Shown: in pieces, positions 1-4,798 of the stretch
Position numbering within the stretch: position 1 is the first letter of the stretch
Layout: each line of letters begins with the position of its first letter
Assembly: GCA_030617125.1 (NCBI GenBank)
Contig: JAUWWA010000057.1
Location: 1 to 8,512, forward strand
Reading direction: 5' to 3'
From: Pirellulales bacterium
GTDB lineage: Bacteria > Planctomycetota > Planctomycetia > Pirellulales > Thermoguttaceae
Length of the DNA: 8,512 nucleotides
Position numbers and translations under genes: made by a program
Notes under the pieces: model-generated
Told to the model about the DNA's origin: nothing
The model's database searches: none
What the model saw: the letters and a program-made list of their open reading frames with translations, nothing else

Positions 1-206
1 CACACACATTCTTCTATTATGGTGTATAAGCCCTAGCTTCTCAACCCCCAAACCAGGTGGCGGCAAGTTTTTTTCGTATCTCCCACTAATGCACTGGCCG
101 AAGAGTGCTCAGGTCTTTCAACCCCCGCAAACGGGGCGGGCTGGCTTACGCTTCCTCACGACACAAGCCGCTGCAGGAGGTCCTCTAAGCCTCAAACGAC
201 GGGTTT

Positions 207-320
207 GGTAGCACCGCATCGCGGGGGAGCATCGGGGGAGTTTTCCATGCTCGTCGATTCTGCCCCCCCAGATTTAGACCAGTCATACGCCAATTCGGTA
301 GCACAGGCATCCCGCCTGGA
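207..320. repeat. Pair of GGTAGCAC-led short interspersed repeats
   Basis: Two segments 90 bases apart (207-228 and 297-320) share the opening GGTAGCAC, then GCATC, a CG and a closing GGA, with substitutions and a small length difference. The second copy folds into a 5-bp hairpin, CAGGC/GCCTG at 304-318. From memory, imperfect palindromes of the ACAGGC...GCCTGT type are common between planctomycete genes. That recollection is the only support for a wider family; two copies is weak evidence. Confidence 0.35.
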
Positions 321-342
321 TCACAAAGCTACAGGCTGGAAC

Positions 343-403
343 CCCGGGCTATACCTTCTGTGAATAGTCCGGGCCAAACGGCCAACCTGCTATGGCAGAG
401 TTG
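343..403 (-). terminator. Stacked hairpins after the small secreted protein gene (possible terminator)
   Basis: Three inverted repeats follow the stop codon of the minus-strand gene. The nearest, 383-403, pairs CAAC-CTGC with GCAG-GTTG around a TATG loop with one bulged base. Next is GGCC-AAAC-GGCC at 372-383, which shares a base with it. The strongest, 343-373, is a 10-bp stem of CCCGGGCTAT with ATAGTCCGGG (one G-T pair) and an 11-nt loop. No T-run follows on the minus strand, so this is not a classic intrinsic terminator. It could be a U-less terminator, an RNA-end stabiliser or an unrelated repeat. Confidence 0.35.
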
Positions 404-411
404 ACGCACTA

Positions 412-738
412 CTAAAACACGTCGAGGATGAACTGGTGTCCCTTGTGGTAGCGTCTGGCCTGCGGATAGAAATTGTGCCACTGCCTATTGTAGACGGGGA
501 TTTTCATCTCCGGTGGATACCGGAAGTAAAGGTCCTCGCTGCTGCGGTAGTAGTCGGCGCCCCAGAAGTTCCGCGGATACCAAACGTACGGGTAATGGTA
601 CAAACGGTTCCAGTCCTGGGTGCTGTAGGTCCGGCCCCATTGGCGACCGAACGCCTGCTGGGCCTGGGCGTCGGCGATACTGAACACGGTCAACACCGCG
701 GCCGCAACGAGCAGCACAATCGTGGTCCGGCGAATCAT
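412..738 (-). CDS. Small exported Tyr/Trp-rich protein, planctomycete type
   Basis: A 108-residue protein of unknown function. The N-terminus is a clear signal peptide: MIRR, a hydrophobic stretch at about 5-20, then a signal-peptidase-like ADAQA with likely cleavage after residue 26. The mature part is about 82 residues and very aromatic: by eye 5 Trp and 12 Tyr, with runs such as YHYPYVWYP (47-55). No enzyme motif or lipobox is visible. I chose the ATG at 738 because AAGGGGGG (745-752) sits 6 nt upstream and the signal peptide begins there; ATG at 744 and GTG at 819 in the same frame are less likely. I recall similar small planctomycete proteins carrying the label 'calmodulin-binding protein', which I would not take as function. 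It lies 185 nt downstream of ruvX on the same strand and may have its own promoter. Confidence 0.8.
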   Translation of the reverse strand: MIRRTTIVLLVAAAVLTVFSIADAQAQQAFGRQWGRTYSTQDWNRLYHYPYVWYPRNFWGADYYRSSEDLYFRYPPEMKIPVYNRQWHNFYPQARRYHKGHQFILDVF

Positions 739-744
739 GAGCAT

Positions 745-752
745 CCCCCCTT
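745..752 (-). promoter_or_regulatory. Strong ribosome binding site that decides the start
   Basis: On the minus strand AAGGGGGG lies 6 nt before the ATG at 738. It is the clearest Shine-Dalgarno sequence in the window, where most genes have none. It favours the ATG at 738 over the ATG two codons earlier, which would abut the motif. Confidence 0.65.
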
Positions 753-923
753 GGTTCGTCAATCGGGACGGCCGCACCGATAGCGGGCCTCCTGGGTCGG
801 TTACTAACAGCATCGGCACGCATCGCTGCCCGCATTGAGCGAATATCCCGCACAGACCGCACAGGAGACCGGACAGTACTTCGCCGGCAGCCGTCGCCTA
901 TATTGCCCAGTATTCCTGGCGCC

Positions 924-1415
924 TCAGTCTTCCAGTCTTCCGGGATCGTCTCGATGTGCCAACCCTTCCGATTCGAGGTACGCGCTGAGCATGATCTGCG
1001 CCGCAACCTTGTCCATCCGTTTCCGCCGGCGCCGGGAGGTCAGCCCGGCAGCCACCAAGTGGCGTTCGGCCTCGACGCTGGTGTATCGTTCGTCGAAAAA
1101 CTCGACCGGTACTCCGGTCACTCGGCCGAGCCACTGGCCGAACCGCCGTGCTTCGATCGACTTGGGGCTCTCGCGGCCGTCCAGATGCACCGGTAGTCCG
1201 ACCACGAAGAGCGTAACGTCCTCCTCGGCGACGAGCCGCTGAAACCGGCTGGCATCTTGCGGCGGCCCTTGGCGCGTGTAGTTTTCGACGGGGCTGGCGA
1301 TGGTCCGTTCCGGGTTGCTCAGCGCGATGCCGATCCGCACCGTGCCGAAATCGATCCCGACGATGCGCCCGGAGCGTTCCTCGCCGGGTCGTGAGCGGGT
1401 GTTCTGATCACTCAT
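924..1415 (-). CDS. ruvX: Holliday junction resolvase-like YqgF/RuvX family protein
   Basis: A 163-residue protein matching the YqgF/RuvX family (RNase H-like fold) over its whole length. Motifs in order: GIDFGTVRIGIA (20-31) with the first acidic residue Asp22, VVGLPVHLDG (71-80), FFDERYTSVEAE (106-117) with Glu109, and DKVAAQIMLSAYLE (135-148) with Asp135. These are the expected three acidic positions of the metal-dependent nuclease site. In other bacteria the family is linked to Holliday-junction resolution and to pre-16S rRNA 5'-end maturation; the sequence cannot say which applies. The ATG at 1415 follows GAAGG (1422-1426) at a 6-nt spacing and overlaps the end of the upstream hydrolase gene by 8 nt (ATGAGTGA), so the two are probably co-transcribed and translationally coupled. 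The C-terminal tail after residue 150 is polar and looks unstructured. Confidence 0.93.
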   Translation of the reverse strand: MSDQNTRSRPGEERSGRIVGIDFGTVRIGIALSNPERTIASPVENYTRQGPPQDASRFQRLVAEEDVTLFVVGLPVHLDGRESPKSIEARRFGQWLGRVTGVPVEFFDERYTSVEAERHLVAAGLTSRRRRKRMDKVAAQIMLSAYLESEGLAHRDDPGRLED

Positions 1416-2439
1416 CCTTCACCTTCACCGCTCGTCGTTCGTCCTTCATCTCGATCGGCCGTTGTTTCTTGGTGCAGACAAAGTGACCGTTTTGCAGAAA
1501 CCGCAGCACGTACTCATGCACCATTGGATTGTCCATGATAAACGAGTGCAACACGGGTACGACGGCGAAATCGCGGGCACCGGCCAGCCGGGTGCTTGCC
1601 GTGGTGATGGTCCCGTCGTCGTCGCCGGGGAGCAGCGGATTGAACCCTTTTCCATCTCCCTTGCCGCCGGCGATGATGCCGAACTGGCAGTCGGGCGTGG
1701 CCACTTTGTCTTTGAGTTTGGCCCACTCGGCGCCGAGTTGTTGCCCCGACTTACCACTGAGTACTTTGAACGCGGCGTTTTCGGCCAAGGCCAGCGCGGC
1801 CAGCGAGCCGTGGTTCGGCGGTCCGAGCATCACGAACCGGTTGACTTTTGTGGGACGCAAGCCTGCCGACGGTTTTCTCTTGCGCCGGTCGGCCAGGTAA
1901 TGACGGATCACGATATTGCCCATGCTGTGGCCGACGAAATTGATCTCCTCGACGCCGTCGAGGTTTTCAAGGATACGTCCCAGGGCTTGGGCGTGCGAGC
2001 TGACCTCGCGCTGCGTGCTGAGATACCCGACGTTAAGCACGGTATAGCCCCCGTGTTCTTCCAGGTATTCGCACAACCTATTCATCGACGAACGGCTGCG
2101 GAACAATCCGTGCAGGACGACGACCGCCTTGCCCTGCATGGGCGGGATCTTACGGGCGAGTTTGATTTGATCGAGCTTGGCCCGACACTGGAAGAACGAT
2201 CCCCAGGCGTGGCGTCGGTTGTGGCCGTCGAGCAGCCGGCAATGCCCGGTGAGGACGTTTTGCTGGATGTGCCACTGGTGGAAGAAGAGTTCATCGGCCC
2301 AGAATTGTTTGCCCCCCAGGGTAGGAATAGGGACGGGTTTGCCGTGGTCGGTCGCCGGTTTCTCGGCTTGCGCTTCGGCACCGAGGACGAACAGGACAGC
2401 CAGGGTGAGCAGTGGAATGAGCGTTCGGTGGCTTGTCAT
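1408..2439 (-). CDS. Exported lipase-like alpha/beta hydrolase
   Basis: A 343-residue predicted serine hydrolase. The signal peptide is MTSHR, a hydrophobic core at 7-20 and AEAQA, with likely cleavage after residue 25, so it probably acts outside the cytoplasm. The fold shows VVVLHGLFRS (106-115) with the oxyanion HG, nucleophile elbow GHSMG (170-174, Ser172), GPPNHGS (206-212), then GDDDGTITTAST (272-283) with probable Asp275 and PVLHSF (295-300) with His298 as the rest of the triad. This order resembles bacterial triacylglycerol lipases and esterases; the substrate cannot be read from sequence. The ATG at 2439 is chosen because the signal peptide starts there. A TTG 144 nt upstream would add a basic leader encoded partly by repeat DNA. 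No clear ribosome binding site is seen. It heads a unit with ruvX, an odd functional pairing. Confidence 0.86.
   Translation of the reverse strand: MTSHRTLIPLLTLAVLFVLGAEAQAEKPATDHGKPVPIPTLGGKQFWADELFFHQWHIQQNVLTGHCRLLDGHNRRHAWGSFFQCRAKLDQIKLARKIPPMQGKAVVVLHGLFRSRSSMNRLCEYLEEHGGYTVLNVGYLSTQREVSSHAQALGRILENLDGVEEINFVGHSMGNIVIRHYLADRRKRKPSAGLRPTKVNRFVMLGPPNHGSLAALALAENAAFKVLSGKSGQQLGAEWAKLKDKVATPDCQFGIIAGGKGDGKGFNPLLPGDDDGTITTASTRLAGARDFAVVPVLHSFIMDNPMVHEYVLRFLQNGHFVCTKKQRPIEMKDERRAVKVKDE
1422..1426 (-). promoter_or_regulatory. ruvX ribosome binding site inside the hydrolase gene
   Basis: GAAGG on the minus strand, 6 nt before the ruvX ATG, inside the last codons of the upstream hydrolase gene. 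A second GAAGG (1416-1420) directly abuts the ATG and is too close to work. The placement fits translational coupling. Confidence 0.6.
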
Positions 2440-2491
2440 CGTTGCACTGCGAATCGTTTTTTCCGTATGCCGGGCGAACCACCCGTCAAGT

Positions 2492-2508
2492 CGCGACCGC
2501 TGGTCGCG
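2492..2508. repeat. Palindrome CGCGACC-GCT-GGTCGCG
   Basis: A perfect 7-bp inverted repeat around a 3-nt centre, 53 bp upstream of the hydrolase start. The same arms return at 2548-2564 with centre AAC, and half-degenerate copies follow at 31-bp spacing. Identical arms with variable centres suggest either a dispersed palindromic (REP-like) element or a dimeric-regulator site. Confidence 0.7.
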
Positions 2509-2547
2509 TTTTGTCGGTTGCCGATGATGATGAATACTATTTCTTGG

Positions 2548-2628
2548 CGCGACCAACGGTCGCGGCTTTGTGTTTTTGTGCAACCAACGGTCGCGGCTTT
2601 GTGTTTTTGTGCAACCAACGGTCGCGGC
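2548..2628. repeat. 31-bp tandem repeat carrying GGTCGCG palindromes
   Basis: Two full units and one half unit start at 2552, 2583 and 2614. Each begins ACCAACGGTCGCGGC; the first two continue with TTTGTGTTTTTGTGCA, identical in both. The first begins inside a perfect palindrome, CGCGACC-AAC-GGTCGCG (2548-2564). In the later units the left arm has changed to TGCAACC, so only the right arm is intact. The near-identity suggests recent duplication. It lies in the divergent region between the hydrolase and URO-D-like genes. Confidence 0.85.
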
Positions 2629-2643
2629 AAGAGGCTCCTTGTG

Positions 2644-2658
2644 CGAATCGGCGATTCG
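2644..2658. promoter_or_regulatory. Perfect dyad CGAATC-GGC-GATTCG next to TATAAA
   Basis: A 6-bp perfect inverted repeat with a 3-nt centre, followed at once by TATAAA (2659-2664). It sits in the divergent region and could be an operator or a small dispersed palindrome. No good -35 pairs with the TATAAA on the plus strand: TTGTGC at 2639 leaves only 14 nt. I therefore do not call a promoter there. Confidence 0.3.
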
Positions 2659-2724
2659 TATAAAGCCTTATTCTAGCGTGCCGAGCCACCGCCGGCAAGG
2701 TTCACGTGGTCCGCACGAGACCGG

Positions 2725-2752
2725 TTGCGGAGCAAGGGTGCGGCGGTATAAT
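2725..2752 (+). promoter_or_regulatory. Sigma70-like promoter for the URO-D-like gene
   Basis: A perfect TATAAT (2747-2752) is preceded by TTGCGG (2725-2730) with a 16-nt spacer. The -35 box keeps the TTG of the consensus. Transcription would start near 2759, giving a leader of about 35 nt before the ATG at 2794. Confidence 0.6.
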
Positions 2753-2793
2753 GGCATGATCGCCGCTTGCTCCAGTTTTCCCGTGCAACTAAG

Positions 2794-3900
2794 ATGAATA
2801 CTACCGATAACCCGTTCTGCGCCGATGTCGCACCCGACTGGCAAGGTTTGCTGCGGTGCCTGCGGCGCGACGGAACGCCCGATCGCGTCTACTTCATTGA
2901 ATTGCTGATCGACGAGGAAGTGAAGATGGCCGTTGCCGAACGGTTCGGCTTGATGGCGGGCGTCGATCCAAATGATCCGCACTATGAACTTCAGCGCGAA
3001 TGGCGGGTTCAACGCTTCCTCGGCTACGACTATGTGCGCTGTGGCCTCGATGACGTTGAGTTGCCCATGGACTTCCTTTGTGCCACCGACACCGCCGGGC
3101 TGCAGCGCGAGGGTGGGCGAAAGTACGTAGACGAGCACGCCGGGCCGATTACTTCGCGGGACGCGTTCGAGCGGTATCCTTGGCCCAACCCGCAACAGCG
3201 AACCCTCGACAAACTCGCGTGGTTTCAGGAGAACCTCCCCAAGAACATGTGTGTAGTCGCGCAGGGCGGGTTCGCCCATTTCGCCGAGAACCTGAGCTTT
3301 CTGATGGGCTACGAGACGCTCTGCTACGCGTTGTTCGACAATCGCGAGTTGGTGGCGGCTATCGCCGGGCGGCTGATCGATATGTACAAGGTCCTCGTGC
3401 GGCGGATCCTCGCGTTCGATCGGGTGAAGATTGTTTGGGGGTCCGACGACATGGGCTTCCGCTCCGGCACGCTCATCAGCCCCGACGACCTCAGGGAGTT
3501 CGTTCTGCCGGGCCACAAAGCGATGGCCGAGGCCGCCCACGCCGCCGGCTGCCCGTACTTGATGCACTCGTGCGGCAAGCTCGATGCGATCATGGACGAC
3601 CTGCTCGACGACGTGCGGATCGACTCCCTGCACTCCTTCGAGGACACCATCAAGACGGTTGAAGAGACGAAGGAAAAATACGGCGATCGGATCGCCGTGC
3701 TCGGCGGGATCGATGTGGATTTCCTCTGCCGCAGCGACGAAGCGGCCATCCGACGCCGCACCCGCACCACGCTCGAAAGGTGCCACCCCGGCGGCGGCTA
3801 CTGCCTGGGAACCGGCAACAGCGTGGCCAATTTCGTGCCGCTGGACAACTACCTGGTCATGCTGGACGAAGGACGCCGGTACTCGGGGACTGGGGGCTAG
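2794..3900 (+). CDS. Uroporphyrinogen decarboxylase-family (URO-D-like) protein
   Basis: A 368-residue member of the URO-D/COG0407 superfamily, which includes heme-pathway HemE and zinc-dependent corrinoid methyltransferases such as MtaA and MtbA. Family features: VWGSDDMGFRSGTLISP (214-230), REFVLPGHKAM (234-244), PYLMHSCGKLDAIMDDL (254-270), VLGGIDVDFL (302-311) and the closing GGGYCLGTGNSVANFVPLDNY (333-353). The N-terminal RQAGRY-type loop of true HemE is absent, so I do not call hemE. His258, Cys260 and Cys337 fit the His-x-Cys...Cys zinc-ligand pattern of the methyltransferase branch. Substrate and partner are unknown, and no corrinoid protein lies nearby. The ATG at 2794 follows a consensus promoter; a TTG nine codons upstream is possible but less likely. 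The last codons and the TAG stop lie in a GGGGACT-type heptad repeat, so the C-terminal SGTGG is probably repeat-derived. Confidence 0.85.
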   Translation: MNTTDNPFCADVAPDWQGLLRCLRRDGTPDRVYFIELLIDEEVKMAVAERFGLMAGVDPNDPHYELQREWRVQRFLGYDYVRCGLDDVELPMDFLCATDTAGLQREGGRKYVDEHAGPITSRDAFERYPWPNPQQRTLDKLAWFQENLPKNMCVVAQGGFAHFAENLSFLMGYETLCYALFDNRELVAAIAGRLIDMYKVLVRRILAFDRVKIVWGSDDMGFRSGTLISPDDLREFVLPGHKAMAEAAHAAGCPYLMHSCGKLDAIMDDLLDDVRIDSLHSFEDTIKTVEETKEKYGDRIAVLGGIDVDFLCRSDEAAIRRRTRTTLERCHPGGGYCLGTGNSVANFVPLDNYLVMLDEGRRYSGTGG

Positions 3901-4010
3901 GAACTGGGGATTGGGGAATCGGGAATCGGAATTGGGGAATCGGGGTTTGCAGTAAACGTTTAGCGGCCGCCGGCACGGTGGCCCACTATCCACTATCCAC
4001 TAACCACGTA
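3885..4010 (+). repeat. Left composite heptad repeat
   Basis: Three parts run inward towards the phosphatase gene. First, nine G-rich heptads at 3885-3947 (GGGGACT, GGGGGCT, AGGAACT, GGGGATT, GGGGAAT and variants). Second, a core TTTGCAGTAAACGTTTAGC (3946-3964) containing the palindrome TAAACGTTTA. Third, after an 18-nt GC-rich spacer, heptads CCACTAT, CCACTAT, CCACTAA, CCACGTA (3983-4010). The URO-D gene stop (3898-3900) is in the first part, and the last heptad base is the A of the phosphatase ATG. The arrangement matches the right-hand element in inverted orientation. Heptad arrays of this sort recall the STRR repeats of filamentous cyanobacteria. Confidence 0.88.
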
Positions 4011-4669
4011 TGCCCGACCGAACCATTGCCATCGGCGACATTCACGGATACGCCGCCGCGCTCGATGCGCTGCTTGGGGCGATCGATCCGCGGGCGAATG
4101 ATGTAGTCGTCACGCTGGGCGACTATGTCGATCGTGGGCCGGACAGCCGCGGTGTGATCGACCGGCTGATTGCGCTGGGCGAGCGATGCCGGCTGGTGCC
4201 CTTGCTGGGCAACCACGACGAAATGATGCTCGGCATCTGCCAAGGCAAGACGGAATTGATGGGAGACTGGCTGATCTTCGGCGGCGACGCCACGCTGGCT
4301 TCCTACGGCGGCCGGATGCCCGACGGTGTGCCCCCGGAGCACGCCGAATTTCTCAAGAACTGCCGCGACTGGTATGAAACCGAGCGGCACCTCCTCATCC
4401 ACAGCAACTACTACTCGAACCTGTCGCTCGACTCCCAGCCGTGGGATTTGTTGCGATGGGAGTCGTTGCGAGAACGCCAACCGTTCGCCCATTGCTCCGG
4501 CAAAACGGCCATCGTCGGTCATACCGCGCAGAAAGACGGCGAAATGCTCGACCTCGGATACCTCAAGTGCATCGACACTTGGATCTACGGCGACGGCTGG
4601 CTGACCGCCATGGAACTGGAAACCGGCCGCCTCTGGCAGGCGAACAAGAACGGAGAAATGCGTCAGTAG
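4010..4669 (+). CDS. PPP-type metallophosphatase (PrpA/lambda phosphatase-like)
   Basis: A 219-residue calcineurin-like phosphoesterase of the PPP type, the usual length for bacterial PrpA/PrpE or phage lambda-type phosphatases. Metal-site motifs are complete: GDIHG (9-13), GDYVDRGPDS (37-46), GNHDE (67-71), a later His131 in LLIHSN and His171 in VGHT (169-172). GGDATLASYGG (91-101) is also typical. It should hydrolyse phosphomonoesters with two bound metals, acting on Ser/Thr/Tyr-phosphorylated proteins or on small phosphorylated molecules such as nucleotides; sequence does not decide. No signal peptide, so cytoplasmic. The ATG at 4010 is fixed by an in-frame TAA at 4001-4003, which lies in heptad repeat DNA, and no ribosome binding site is seen. 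The TAG stop also lies in repeat DNA. The gene is thus enclosed by inverted composite repeats between two genes that point at it. Confidence 0.9.
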   Translation: MPDRTIAIGDIHGYAAALDALLGAIDPRANDVVVTLGDYVDRGPDSRGVIDRLIALGERCRLVPLLGNHDEMMLGICQGKTELMGDWLIFGGDATLASYGGRMPDGVPPEHAEFLKNCRDWYETERHLLIHSNYYSNLSLDSQPWDLLRWESLRERQPFAHCSGKTAIVGHTAQKDGEMLDLGYLKCIDTWIYGDGWLTAMELETGRLWQANKNGEMRQ

Positions 4670-4798
4670 TGGTCAGTGGTCAGTCGTCAGTCGTCAGTAG
4701 GCAGTAGTCAGAAGGCAGTGGGCAGTAGGCGGTGGGTAGTAGACAGCTAAACGTTTTAGTGCAAACCCGAACCCCGAATCCCGAATCCCCAGCCCCTA
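4662..4798 (-). repeat. Right composite heptad repeat (inverted copy)
   Basis: Read outward from the phosphatase: GTCAGTA (4662-4668, containing part of the gene's TAG stop), three extra bases, eleven heptads of consensus GKCAGTR (4672-4748), core GCTAAACGTTTTAGTGCAAA (4746-4765), then five C-rich heptads (4764-4798: AACCCGA, ACCCCGA, ATCCCGA, ATCCCCA, GCCCCTA). On the minus strand this is G-rich heptads, core, CACT-type heptads: the same order as the left element but inverted. The cores match except for one inserted base and one substitution. The last heptad contains the TAG stop (4796-4798) of the DUF116/prenyl-synthase gene. Confidence 0.88.
4772..4796 (-). other. Potential G-quadruplex right after a stop codon
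   Basis: The minus strand reads GGGG-CT-GGGG-ATTC-GGG-ATTC-GGGG, which fits the rule of four G-runs of at least three with loops of 1-7. The first run includes the last base of the TAG stop of the DUF116/prenyl-synthase gene, so the motif is in the sense strand of that mRNA's 3' end. The plus-strand 3' end of the URO-D-like gene (3885-3945) is G-rich in the same sense but has one longer loop. Confidence 0.5.

Larger units (their letters stand above)
1..411. other. Non-coding stretch with hairpins, no gene seen
   Basis: I see no reading frame here with family-like sequence or coding character on either strand, and no recognisable tRNA, tmRNA, SRP or CRISPR structure. It contains a hairpin with GAGCAT/ATGCTC arms (227-252), two related GGTAGCAC-led segments (207-228 and 297-320), a CAGGC-ATCCC-GCCTG hairpin (304-318) and stacked inverted repeats next to the stop of the small secreted protein (343-403). 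The first 200 bases look less GC-rich than the genes. The stretch may include the upstream region of a gene beyond the left edge, but nothing identifies one. Confidence 0.5.

Noticed and set aside
36..140. CRISPR-like repeats: CAACCCCC segments at 42-49 and 119-126, the second preceded by CTTT as in some CRISPR repeats
   Set aside because: Only two copies, poorly matched outside the CAACCCCC and AAAC parts, with no third unit and no cas gene.
739..819. GTG start giving the small secreted protein 27 more residues
   Set aside because: The strong AAGGGGGG site and signal peptide both point to the ATG at 738.
890..925. Terminator after ruvX (CCAG-TATTC-CTGG)
   Set aside because: Only a 4-bp stem and no T-run; not enough to call.
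2440..2583. Upstream TTG start giving the hydrolase 48 more N-terminal residues
   Set aside because: The extension is basic, partly encoded by the tandem repeat region, and would bury the signal peptide. The ATG at 2439 starts a normal signal peptide.
1462..2676. Long open plus-strand frame (404 codons) opposite the hydrolase
   Set aside because: It is antisense to a gene with clear catalytic motifs, shows no family-like sequence, and runs through tandem repeats. It is a by-product of GC-rich codon use.
2794..3900. hemE (true uroporphyrinogen decarboxylase)
   Set aside because: The characteristic N-terminal RQAGRY-type region is missing and the Cys/His pattern favours the methyltransferase-like branch.
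2668..3993. Long open minus-strand frame (441 codons) opposite the URO-D-like gene
   Set aside because: Its sequence is the antisense of a well-supported family member, and its N-terminal part reads through heptad repeat DNA.
3885..4798. Classical insertion sequence with terminal inverted repeats
   Set aside because: The enclosed gene is a phosphatase, not a transposase, and I see no target-site duplication outside the repeats.
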